A stretch of 64,000 nucleotides of DNA from NCBI GenBank assembly GCA_964639965.1, contig CAZXGI010000003.1, positions 16,745 through 80,744 on the forward strand. The letters run 5' to 3'. Numbering within the stretch: position 1 is the first letter of the stretch; each line of letters starts with the position of its first letter. Of this stretch, positions 16,356-24,571 are shown in pieces. Origin of the DNA: TMED23 sp964639965 (GTDB lineage Bacteria > Pseudomonadota > Alphaproteobacteria > Rhodospirillales > UBA2165). The position numbers and the translations under genes were made by a program. The notes below the pieces were generated by a model, which saw nothing but the letters and a program-made list of their open reading frames with translations, did no database searches and was not told where the DNA came from.

Positions 16356-17545
16356 TAACGGTTAGCGAGTTTTAGTGAAAGTATGCACGTGCAAAAAGCC
16401 AATATACCACTACCTGCGATCGCTGTGCTCATAGGAATAGCCAAACTACCCGAGAAAATTGATAAAATTGCTGAAACTAACGTTGCCATTGAATTTTGTA
16501 TAAAACCCTGAAGGGTTGATGCGGTGCCTGCATTCATAGGAAAAGGATCTAAACAGGCAGAAACGGTCTGAGGCCATAAAATTGCAAACCCCATAGCGAA
16601 AACGATCATCGGAACAGTAACGGCTGCCGCATGATTTACGTTGTTTATAGACAGTACGAACATAGTTACTCCCGCACAAGCAACTATCAAGGAGCTAAAC
16701 TTCATCAAACGATTTCTGTCAACGTGATCGATTAATTTTCCTGCAATCAAAGTCGCAGCCGCTTGACTTGTTATAACTGCAGAGAATGTTAAACCAAAAA
16801 TAAAAGGTGACAGTCCAAACCCCTTAATAAGTACCCCGGACGATGAGTTAAGATAGGCGACTATACCCCCAAGTGCAAAGCCACCACAGATAACGTTCAA
16901 GTAAAATTGACGGTTTGAAATAACCAATGAAAAGTTGTTAATTAAATCATTAATATTCAGTGCTTTATAGTCCTTTGCTGGTATCGTTTCTTTGAAAAAG
17001 AAAAGAAAAATTAAGAATGTCCCAACAGCATAAAATGACATGAACCAAAAGATAGTTTGCCACGAATATTTTTCTGAAAGGTAACCCCCAAAAGGAGCGG
17101 ACCCTATTGATGAAAAAATACTAACAAACATAATAAGTGTGATTAGTTTTGTTAATCTTTCTTCGTTATATAGATCACGGGCAACAGCATTAGCCAATAT
17201 TCTACCAGACGCCATTATTAAGCCTTGGATAAACCGCCAGACGATAAGAGTTTCAATATTACTAGCGAAACCTGATCCGATGGCAGAAATAAAATAAATT
17301 AGCATAGCAGATAATATAATTGGTTTCCTTCCAAACCGATCGGAAAGAGGACCATAGACTAATTGACCTAGAGCATTTCCTGCAAAAATAGCTGTCAAAG
17401 AGAGTTCTACAGACACCGTGCTAATATGAAAACTCTCGGCGATTATAGGGATAGCCGGCAAAAACAAGTCTATTGCCACCGGCCCGGTCATCGTTAAGAA
17501 CCCGAGAGCTACAGCGTAGAAAAAGTATATTTTAGGTGTCGGCAT
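16355..17545 (-). CDS. Bcr/CflA-type MFS drug exporter, second of a tandem trio
   Basis: A 396-residue, 12-TM transporter. TM1 carries VAIDLFLPAIPII, motif A is YGPLSDRFGRKP, and TM4 reads WRFIQGLIMASGRI. It ends at the start codon of the next exporter and begins nine bases after the stop of the first one, so all three form one operon transcribed on the minus strand. Family knowledge points to a proton-driven efflux pump of the DHA1 type. The divergence of the three copies suggests different substrates or an unusual hetero-oligomer, neither of which can be read from sequence. Confidence 0.9.
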   Translation of the reverse strand: MPTPKIYFFYAVALGFLTMTGPVAIDLFLPAIPIIAESFHISTVSVELSLTAIFAGNALGQLVYGPLSDRFGRKPIILSAMLIYFISAIGSGFASNIETLIVWRFIQGLIMASGRILANAVARDLYNEERLTKLITLIMFVSIFSSIGSAPFGGYLSEKYSWQTIFWFMSFYAVGTFLIFLFFFKETIPAKDYKALNINDLINNFSLVISNRQFYLNVICGGFALGGIVAYLNSSSGVLIKGFGLSPFIFGLTFSAVITSQAAATLIAGKLIDHVDRNRLMKFSSLIVACAGVTMFVLSINNVNHAAAVTVPMIVFAMGFAILWPQTVSACLDPFPMNAGTASTLQGFIQNSMATLVSAILSIFSGSLAIPMSTAIAGSGILAFCTCILSLKLANR

Positions 17546-17554
17546 AAGCTAAAT

Positions 17555-18757
17555 TCATTCTTGCAAAACAACTTTGGAAATTTTAGTAACAAACGCTATA
17601 AATGCGAAGAGGGAACCAACCACTAAAACTAAGGCAACAGGCATCGCATTGCTACCATCGGCTACAAAACTGAGAGTAACGGCCACAATTGCACCTGTAC
17701 CTTGCTGGATAAAACCAAGAAGTGATGTGGCACGTCCCGCCATATGTTGAAAATTAGACAAAGCTCCTGCGGTCATGCCTGGGATAGTTAGTGCAAATCC
17801 GACTAAATATACTGTTGAAGGAAGAAGAATTGAAATAACAGTTATTTGATTTGAAATTACTATACCAAACAAGCTTATTCCACCGACTAAACTAATTGAT
17901 ATACCTATAAGGAGGAGTTTCCTTATCCCAAATTTTTCAATTAATTTTCCTGTAAACGTTGCTGCTATTAAGTGGCCCGTCATAATTGCCCCAAATTGAT
18001 ACCCAAAATTTTCTGCTGTTTGATTGAGCATTCCAACCATCACGGGCGCAATTCCAGTTAATATTGCAAATAAACCAATATAGGCTCCTACACCAATTAA
18101 AAGGAAGGTTATAAAATTACGTTCCGAAATAATTTCAATAAAGTTAGACTTAAGTTTGTTTAAATTTAAGGCTTGAACATCTTTCCTAAGCAAGCTTTCT
18201 TCGAGAAAAAATACTATAATAAGAAGTACAATCCCCGATATACTGGCCATCATGATGAATATTGATTCCCAGCCAAACCATGTTGTTAGATGGCCGCTGA
18301 TTATCGGCGCAATAACTGGAACGGCAGCTAATATAACAAAAAGATTAGCAAATATCTTAGCTCCTTTTCTAACACTATAGAGATCCCGGACGACCGCACG
18401 CATAAGTATCATCGTTGCAGCCATTGCGAACCCCTGGACAAATCGTAGAACATAAAATGGTCCCAGACTTTCAACTAAAATCGATAAGATAGACGTTAAA
18501 AAATAAGTTATTAAACTGCCAATGATGATCGGTTTTCGTCCAAATCGGTCAGACAATGGTCCGTGAATAATTTGGCCGATGCCGCTACCAATGGACAATA
18601 TTCCCCATGACATCATTATTTGGCCAATAGTGGTATTTAGGTCGACTGCTGCATCATTGACAGCCGGCAAAAAAGCATCCAATGCCAGTGGGCTTAATAA
18701 AGCTAACCCACCGAGTACTATTAGAATCCGTGTCAAAGAAGGTTCAGTTGGAGCCAT
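17555..18757 (-). CDS. Bcr/CflA-type MFS drug exporter, first of a tandem trio
   Basis: A 400-residue, 12-TM transporter and the promoter-proximal gene of the trio. It has LALDAFLPAVNDA in TM1, HGPLSDRFGRKP as motif A and LRFVQGFAMAATM in TM4. The last glycine/arginine signature differs from that of the other two copies, so it is the most divergent. The leader between its ATG (18757) and the MetE-like gene that ends at 18879 is 121 bp of AT-rich DNA without a clear operator. No TetR or MarR regulator gene lies next to the operon. Confidence 0.9.
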   Translation of the reverse strand: MAPTEPSLTRILIVLGGLALLSPLALDAFLPAVNDAAVDLNTTIGQIMMSWGILSIGSGIGQIIHGPLSDRFGRKPIIIGSLITYFLTSILSILVESLGPFYVLRFVQGFAMAATMILMRAVVRDLYSVRKGAKIFANLFVILAAVPVIAPIISGHLTTWFGWESIFIMMASISGIVLLIIVFFLEESLLRKDVQALNLNKLKSNFIEIISERNFITFLLIGVGAYIGLFAILTGIAPVMVGMLNQTAENFGYQFGAIMTGHLIAATFTGKLIEKFGIRKLLLIGISISLVGGISLFGIVISNQITVISILLPSTVYLVGFALTIPGMTAGALSNFQHMAGRATSLLGFIQQGTGAIVAVTLSFVADGSNAMPVALVLVVGSLFAFIAFVTKISKVVLQE

Positions 18758-18878
18758 CCACTGTGTTTACTTTTTCTAACTAAGACTAGCAAACAAACTC
18801 TGAAAATTTTTATTTTATATTACATAGATTTATAGGTCATATACGTCAAATACATAAATTTTGGAAGGTTTTTAAAAT

Positions 18879-19985
18879 TTAAGACCAAACTTTTTCGGCT
18901 ACAGCAACAACTAGTTCGAGTTTTTTCTTTTGATCATCTATTGTAATAGGATTACCCGCTACTGTGCTTGCAAATCCACATTGAGGACTTAAAGCTAGCT
19001 GATCCATATCTATAAATCTTGAGGCTTCATCTATTCGTGATCTCAATTCATCATGTGATTCCATTTGAGGCGTCTTACTGGATACTAACCCGAGGACTAC
19101 GACTTTGTCTTCTGGGACAAATTTTAGCGGCTCAAAGTCTCCTGCTCGCGGAGAATCATATTCTAAAAAGAATGCATTAACGTCAAGTTTGTTAAAGAAT
19201 TTTTCGGCAAATGCCTCATATCCCCCTTCAGATAGGAATTTACCTTTATAATTTCCTCGGCACATATGAATAGCAACAGTTACTCCTTCAGGTCGTTTCA
19301 TTAAGCAATCATTAAATAAGTCAATATAATCATTCATTAATTGAACAGGATTTAGGCCTGCCGCTTCTACTTTATGTTGAACTTTTGGGTCGCTTAACAT
19401 GGGAATGGGAACATCATCCAATTGGATATATGTGCAACCAGCACTTGCAAGAGCATTTATTTCTTCCTGATAGACTTTAGATAAATCAGAAAAATATTCT
19501 TTTGTCGTTTCATAGATGCCAGGCTGAATGGTTTTGTCCAATCGAAACATATGCAAGGTTGGTGGAGAGACGATCGTAATTTTTGGTATTTGACTAGAAT
19601 TAGCTTTTAAGAAATCAAATTCGTCACCAGCGATTGATACTGTGCGTGATATCTTATCAGTTACTATCGGAGCAGTAAAATTTTGTTCTTCACCATTTTC
19701 ATCGTGAAATGTAAAATTTGAATCAGCAATTTCAAACCCATTTACGCGATCAACAAATGTTGACCAATATGAAGCCCTTCTAAACTCACCGTCCGTTACC
19801 AATTTTAATCCAACGTCTCGTTGTAGCTCTATCGCATCCTTAATTGCAGCATTCTCTACAGCTATAACGCCATCGCGATCAATCGAACCTTCTTTGTAAC
19901 GTTTAAAAGCGTCATTAATGGATTTTGGACGCAAAAGACTTCCAACGTGATCTGCTCTAAATGGGGGTGTCGTTCTCAATGACAT
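18879..19985 (-). CDS. Short MetE-like (cobalamin-independent) methyltransferase, copy 1
   Basis: A 368-residue protein equivalent to only the C-terminal catalytic half of methionine synthase MetE. The start is MSLRTTPPFRADHVGSLLRP. The zinc ligands expected for MetE are all present: His and Cys in HMCRGN, Glu in LEYDSPRAG, and Cys in SPQCGF. DGEFRR and YIQLDDVPIP are also conserved. The N-terminal folate-binding half is absent, so the methyl donor is probably not the usual polyglutamated folate. Core MetE enzymes, epoxyalkane:CoM transferases and similar thiol-alkylating enzymes share this layout. A close paralogue lies at 31.2-32.3 kb. It is divergent from a PaaK-like ligase across 93 bp. 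Confidence 0.85.
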   Translation of the reverse strand: MSLRTTPPFRADHVGSLLRPKSINDAFKRYKEGSIDRDGVIAVENAAIKDAIELQRDVGLKLVTDGEFRRASYWSTFVDRVNGFEIADSNFTFHDENGEEQNFTAPIVTDKISRTVSIAGDEFDFLKANSSQIPKITIVSPPTLHMFRLDKTIQPGIYETTKEYFSDLSKVYQEEINALASAGCTYIQLDDVPIPMLSDPKVQHKVEAAGLNPVQLMNDYIDLFNDCLMKRPEGVTVAIHMCRGNYKGKFLSEGGYEAFAEKFFNKLDVNAFFLEYDSPRAGDFEPLKFVPEDKVVVLGLVSSKTPQMESHDELRSRIDEASRFIDMDQLALSPQCGFASTVAGNPITIDDQKKKLELVVAVAEKVWS

Positions 19986-20078
19986 TAATTAAATCCTTTA
20001 AAAACTCGTTATAAACTGTTTATTATTTTCAATAAATATAACTAAAAATCAATAGATCAACAAAAGATGGAGATGCCA

Positions 20079-21491
20079 ATGTCAAATAGTCTTAAAGATC
20101 AGACACGAAATGCTTGGCTCGAAGTACTTGCTAAATATAAGTTGGATTCAGCTGGTCCTGTAACTGATCAAATCTGGTCACCTCAACTGGAATCCATAAG
20201 CAGAGATGAATTAATAGGAATTCAAAATGCAAAATTGAAGCTCCTCACTCCATTCCTCTATGAAAACAGTGAATTTTATAAGAGGCGGTTTGATCGACTA
20301 GATTTGGTTCCAACTGATATCCAAAGTATAGATGATCTTTCAAAATGGCCGGTTGTTGATAAATTAGAAATGATGGAGGATGTGGAGAAAAACCCTCCCT
20401 ATGGTTCATATTCAACAATGGATGAACACCTTTGGAATAAGCGTGGTTGGATGCTTTTTTCTTCTTCGGGTTCGAGCGGAGTTCCTAGAGTATTTCGGTA
20501 TTCTCATATTGATCGTGATCTTTGGGAGTGGGCGAATGCTCGCGCTATTTATTCTTTCGGAGTAAGGCCAAATGATACTGTCTTTCTAGCGTCTGGTTAT
20601 GGTCCCCATGTTTTTGCCTGGGGTGTTCAGTATGCATTACAAAGGATGAACGTCGCTTCGATTCCTGGAGGTGGAATGACAACAGATATGCGAGCAAATC
20701 TCATAGAACGATTTAAGCCGACAGTGTTGTGTTGCACGACATCTTATGCCCTCCATCTTGGCCGGGTAATGGAAGAGAAGGGTATCGATCCGGCTGCAAG
20801 TTCTATTCGGATGTTATTTGTTGGCGGCGAACCAGGGACCGGAATAATCAACACTCGCAATCGCTTAAAAGATCTATGGAGTGCTGAAATTAAAGAATTT
20901 TATGGCTGTACTGAAGCAGCTCCACATAGCGGTGGTTACTCATGTTCTCATTCAGAAGTTTCAAATGATCTCGTAGCAACGCACCTTATGGAAGATCATC
21001 AGATATGGGAACTCGTCGATCCTGATACATTAGATCTGGTTGAGGAGGGGGATCGAGGAATCACCGTATGCACCAACCTAAATTCTGAAAGTTCCCTGCA
21101 ACTGCGATTTAATGTGGGTGATTATACCATTTATTCAACCAAAAAATGCGACTGCGGGCGAACCCACGTTAGAGCTATGGGTTCTTTTGCCGGTCGATCG
21201 GACGATCTAATAAATTTGAGGGGTATAAAAATGTATCCAGTTCAGCTAGAGCAGGCCATACGTGGCATCCCCAACATAGGGGATGAATATGAGATTTTAA
21301 TAGAAACCACAGATTCAGGCTTAGATATTATGACGGCTCGAATTGAACATGTTGATGACGTATCCGAGCAACTCATTAACGAAATCAAAACCCGTTGTGA
21401 AGTCACAGTAGCAGTAGAAATACTAGCACCCAACACATTGCCAAAAACTGAATTTAAGGCAAAACGTATCCGGGATAAAAGGGTCAAATAA
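20079..21491 (+). CDS. PaaK-like adenylate-forming CoA ligase
   Basis: AMP-forming acyl/aryl-CoA ligase of about 470 residues, related to phenylacetate-CoA ligase. Motifs are the glycine/serine loop SSSGSSGVPRVFRYSH, the aromatic-substrate region FYGCTEAAPHSGGYSC (standing for YGxTE), and the C-terminal hinge DLINLRGIKMYPVQLE with the catalytic lysine region near the end. ATGs at 20067, 20073 and 20079 are in frame. GGAG ends six bases before 20079, so that start is preferred. A CxC pair (KCDCGRTH) in the middle is common in PaaK relatives that bind a metal. No other paa genes lie nearby. The substrate is unknown, but an aromatic or short carboxylic acid is likely. Confidence 0.85.
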   Translation: MSNSLKDQTRNAWLEVLAKYKLDSAGPVTDQIWSPQLESISRDELIGIQNAKLKLLTPFLYENSEFYKRRFDRLDLVPTDIQSIDDLSKWPVVDKLEMMEDVEKNPPYGSYSTMDEHLWNKRGWMLFSSSGSSGVPRVFRYSHIDRDLWEWANARAIYSFGVRPNDTVFLASGYGPHVFAWGVQYALQRMNVASIPGGGMTTDMRANLIERFKPTVLCCTTSYALHLGRVMEEKGIDPAASSIRMLFVGGEPGTGIINTRNRLKDLWSAEIKEFYGCTEAAPHSGGYSCSHSEVSNDLVATHLMEDHQIWELVDPDTLDLVEEGDRGITVCTNLNSESSLQLRFNVGDYTIYSTKKCDCGRTHVRAMGSFAGRSDDLINLRGIKMYPVQLEQAIRGIPNIGDEYEILIETTDSGLDIMTARIEHVDDVSEQLINEIKTRCEVTVAVEILAPNTLPKTEFKAKRIRDKRVK

Positions 21492-21571
21492 ATAAATTAA
21501 TACTATCAATTATTATCAAACTAAGTATATGATACTAAGAAACAAAATTATACAGCACCCAGGGGATTAAG

Positions 21572-21970
21572 ATGTCAGCAAAGGCTGCATTAACAGTTAT
21601 CGGTTTGGTAATGTTCTTTCAGGGACTTTGCTTTTATTTTTTCTCTATACCTATAACGAAAGCCATGTTTCCTACGTCTACAGCTGAAGCGATTGAAGTT
21701 GGAGCAGTGTTACGCGAAATTTTAGCTGCTGGTTCGATGTTCATTGGAATTATTTTGTTCTTAGCTCGAACTAACGTAACAAGTGCAGCAAAGCGCATAC
21801 TTTTTGGCGCTTCTATTGGATTTAGCCTATTAATTGTCATTCTAATACATATTGCTGTTTCTAATGATTTTGTTAGTGTTCCTATTGCTCCTTTGATAAT
21901 ATTTGCAATATTTGCCGTTATTTCATTTTTGTTTGGTGATCCGGGAATCAGCGATAGAAGGGGATACTAA
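21572..21970 (+). CDS. Small integral membrane protein, function unknown
   Basis: A 132-residue protein that I do not recognise with confidence. It has four hydrophobic segments (about residues 5-27, 45-65, 75-97 and 99-122) joined by short loops, and no signal or catalytic motif. The start at ATG 21572 has GGGGATTAAG upstream. The reading frame, codon use and good ribosome-binding site argue for a real gene. It lies alone between the ligase and the cyclase genes on the same strand, with 80 and 73 bp gaps, so it may be transcribed with either. Confidence 0.7.
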   Translation: MSAKAALTVIGLVMFFQGLCFYFFSIPITKAMFPTSTAEAIEVGAVLREILAAGSMFIGIILFLARTNVTSAAKRILFGASIGFSLLIVILIHIAVSNDFVSVPIAPLIIFAIFAVISFLFGDPGISDRRGY

Positions 21971-22043
21971 GTTATTCTCTGTTTTAGGCTTATTTTAGAT
22001 ATTATTTTTCAAGATTAACCCTTATTTAAAAAAAAATCTATTG

Positions 22044-23225
22044 ATGTCTTTCCTCAAAAATAAATTCCACACATTAATGAAAACCCAAGGCTTAAAAGCT
22101 GGACTTCATCCCGTTAAAGGTTTGGAAGGTGAAAGCGAACGACTGGATGAAATAGAGCGCCTAGACCTTATTGATAAAAACGTAACCAATGATAGACACT
22201 TAAACAATGTTACAGAATTAGCCTGTTATTTAACCGAAAAACCACAATGCACGATTAACTTGCTTACCGATAGCAGCCAGATTTCAAAAAATAATCATGG
22301 CTTTAATATTCCAGAGAAAATAATGCTTAAGGAAATCCCAAGGGATATTAGCATATGCCAATATGTACTGGAGTTACCAAAGGAGCAATTGGTCATTGAA
22401 AATGTTAAGGAACACAATAAAACTAAAAATTTTCATAAAATGCCAATGGCGCCAAATATTCAATTTTACGCAGGAACACCTATTATAACCAGACGTGGCT
22501 TTACTGTGGGAACATTATGCGTAATGGATAATCAACCGGGCAACCTAGGTCACAATCAAAAGGAAGGTCTGCGTCTGTTATCAGATCAAGTTAGTAACTT
22601 ATTGGAATTAAATTCAAATAATCAAGATATTGCCGCACAAGATTCAGGCAATATAGAATCATCAACTATGGAAGGTGCTTACTATTCTTCAGCAACAATT
22701 TTATTTACTGATTTTGTTGGATTTACAAATATTACTGAGAGTATTGAACCTGGTGAATTAATTGAAACATTAGACGAATTTTTTATGTCATTTGATCAAA
22801 TCATTGAAAATTATGGCTTAAAAAAAATCAAAACCATTGGGGACTCCTATATGGCTGTTGGTGGCGTTCCAGATGGACGTAAAGGGCACGCCTTAGAAGC
22901 CTGTAAAGCTGGGCTAGATATACTCCAAATAGTTAAGGCTTTAAATATTAAACGTAATGTCCTAGGACAAATCCCCTGGGAGATTAGAGTGGGTATACAT
23001 ACAGGTCCTTTAATTGCGGGATTCTCAAATGCTGGTTTTGATATTTGGGGTGACGCTGTTAATGTTGCTGCTCGATTAGAGAGTTCCTCTGAACCCGGTA
23101 AGGTTCAAATTTCAAAAGCAACACATGAATTTGTAGAGCAATCAGCAGATGTTACGGATCGAGGTTCTATCGAATTAAAAAATAAAGGGAAAATGCAAAC
23201 TTTTTTCCTCAATCATTTGAACTGA
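22044..23225 (+). CDS. GAF-domain class III adenylate cyclase
   Basis: Soluble protein of about 393 residues with an N-terminal GAF-like sensory domain (about residues 30-190, including NIQFYAGTPIITRRGFTVGTLCVMD) and a C-terminal class III cyclase domain (about residues 215-390). The metal-binding aspartates are in ILFTDFVGFT and IGDSYMAVGG. KTIGD supplies the purine-binding lysine and WGDAVNVAARLES the Asp-Asn-Arg set of an adenylate, rather than guanylate, cyclase. No transmembrane segment or HAMP domain is seen. The GAF part resembles those in cytosolic sensor cyclases. TTG 22041 precedes ATG 22044 and was not chosen. No cAMP receptor gene is nearby. Confidence 0.88.
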   Translation: MSFLKNKFHTLMKTQGLKAGLHPVKGLEGESERLDEIERLDLIDKNVTNDRHLNNVTELACYLTEKPQCTINLLTDSSQISKNNHGFNIPEKIMLKEIPRDISICQYVLELPKEQLVIENVKEHNKTKNFHKMPMAPNIQFYAGTPIITRRGFTVGTLCVMDNQPGNLGHNQKEGLRLLSDQVSNLLELNSNNQDIAAQDSGNIESSTMEGAYYSSATILFTDFVGFTNITESIEPGELIETLDEFFMSFDQIIENYGLKKIKTIGDSYMAVGGVPDGRKGHALEACKAGLDILQIVKALNIKRNVLGQIPWEIRVGIHTGPLIAGFSNAGFDIWGDAVNVAARLESSSEPGKVQISKATHEFVEQSADVTDRGSIELKNKGKMQTFFLNHLN

Positions 23226-23344
23226 TTTCTATAGATTTTATTCCTGTGAAAATTTAAATTAATGATAAAATATAGATGGGAGCTCTGTTTCCTCAATGGA
23301 CATCATCGCAGATTTTTGCGACAATTCTCTAATTTAATCAAAGA

Positions 23345-24532
23345 ATGAATTCAATTTATTTCAGTAGACAAAATATGAAATATGAAATTTTTAGAAAACC
23401 AATAATTGTTAAGTTTGAAGATCAAGCCTTATTTGCGGAGACATATGGGTTCGTCGGAAGCCAGGGCTATGTTTTTCTTGAAGGACAACTTATTATTCCA
23501 GAAGGTCTAAAATCTGATACGCTTTTTGTTTTTATGCACCCGGCAACTACTTTAAACTTAATGCCATTTCCAATCGGACTTGCTGCGGCTGGGCAACACA
23601 TTATGTGTTGTGGGAGCCGATACGCTAAGAATGATACAGCGCTAATAATGGAAAAAGTTGTCATTGATTTGGGAGAATATATCCGATATGCAAAAGAACA
23701 CCTTGGCTACAAAAAGATAGTTTTAATGGGTTGGAGTGGTGGGGGGTCGCTAGCTTTGCTCTACCAAGCCGAGGCTTTGAACCCAACGATAGTTGAAACA
23801 CCGGCAGGCGATCCAATAGTTATAGCAAAGGCAAAGCTAATCCCTGCTGATTTAGTCGTATTTATTGCGGCTCATATTGGACGGGCACGAATCCTATCGG
23901 AATGGATAGATCCTTCAGTTAAAGATGAGTTAAATCCTGATGATCGTGAAGTTGAATTAGATTTGTACAATTTAGATAATCCCAATCAACCACCATATAA
24001 TGAAAATTTTATCGAACGGTTTCGAGCTGCCCAAAAAAAACGGATTTCAAAAATTACTAAACAAACAAGAAAACTATTAGCCGAAATAAAGACAAATAAC
24101 GATATTGAAGTTGAACGCCCATTTATGGTTAATCGTACAATGGCCGACCCTCGATTTTTAGACAATAATCTCGAACCAAATGGACGGAAACCAAATTGGT
24201 GTTTTCTTGGAATCCCAAAAATGGTGAATGTAGGTCCAATAGGACTAGCTCGCTTTACTACTCTAAGGGCATGGTTATCACAATGGTCTGAATTTTCAAA
24301 TGCGGACGGTCTCGCTTGTGTCAAAAGAATAGAGACACCGCTGTTACTTATCGAAAATGAAGCGGATGACGCAACTCCGCCAAGCCATACGCAACAAATA
24401 TTTCGAAGCTCGATTAGTTCTGATAAATTGATGAAAGAGGTTTTGGGTGCGAATCATTATTATAAAGACCAACCAGAAAAGCTAAAAGAGGCGATTTCGA
24501 TTGTGTTGGATTGGGTCTCCGAGCGTATCTAA
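23345..24532 (+). CDS. Alpha/beta hydrolase family protein
   Basis: A 395-residue protein of the alpha/beta-hydrolase fold. The nucleophile elbow is GWSGGGS at about residue 133. It has an oxyanion region FMHPATTLN, an acid-bearing stretch LLLIENEADDATPP and a histidine in GANHYYKD, giving a plausible Ser-Asp-His triad. A long insert (about residues 160-290) separates the nucleophile from the acid and may form a lid. There is no signal peptide, so it acts in the cytoplasm. Start 23345 has only a weak AAAG motif, and ATG 23375 is a possible later start. Esterase, thioesterase or C-C hydrolase activity cannot be distinguished. Confidence 0.8.
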   Translation: MNSIYFSRQNMKYEIFRKPIIVKFEDQALFAETYGFVGSQGYVFLEGQLIIPEGLKSDTLFVFMHPATTLNLMPFPIGLAAAGQHIMCCGSRYAKNDTALIMEKVVIDLGEYIRYAKEHLGYKKIVLMGWSGGGSLALLYQAEALNPTIVETPAGDPIVIAKAKLIPADLVVFIAAHIGRARILSEWIDPSVKDELNPDDREVELDLYNLDNPNQPPYNENFIERFRAAQKKRISKITKQTRKLLAEIKTNNDIEVERPFMVNRTMADPRFLDNNLEPNGRKPNWCFLGIPKMVNVGPIGLARFTTLRAWLSQWSEFSNADGLACVKRIETPLLLIENEADDATPPSHTQQIFRSSISSDKLMKEVLGANHYYKDQPEKLKEAISIVLDWVSERI

Positions 24533-24571
24533 AATCGTAGTATATTAAACTACGGCGAGTAATTTATTAAT

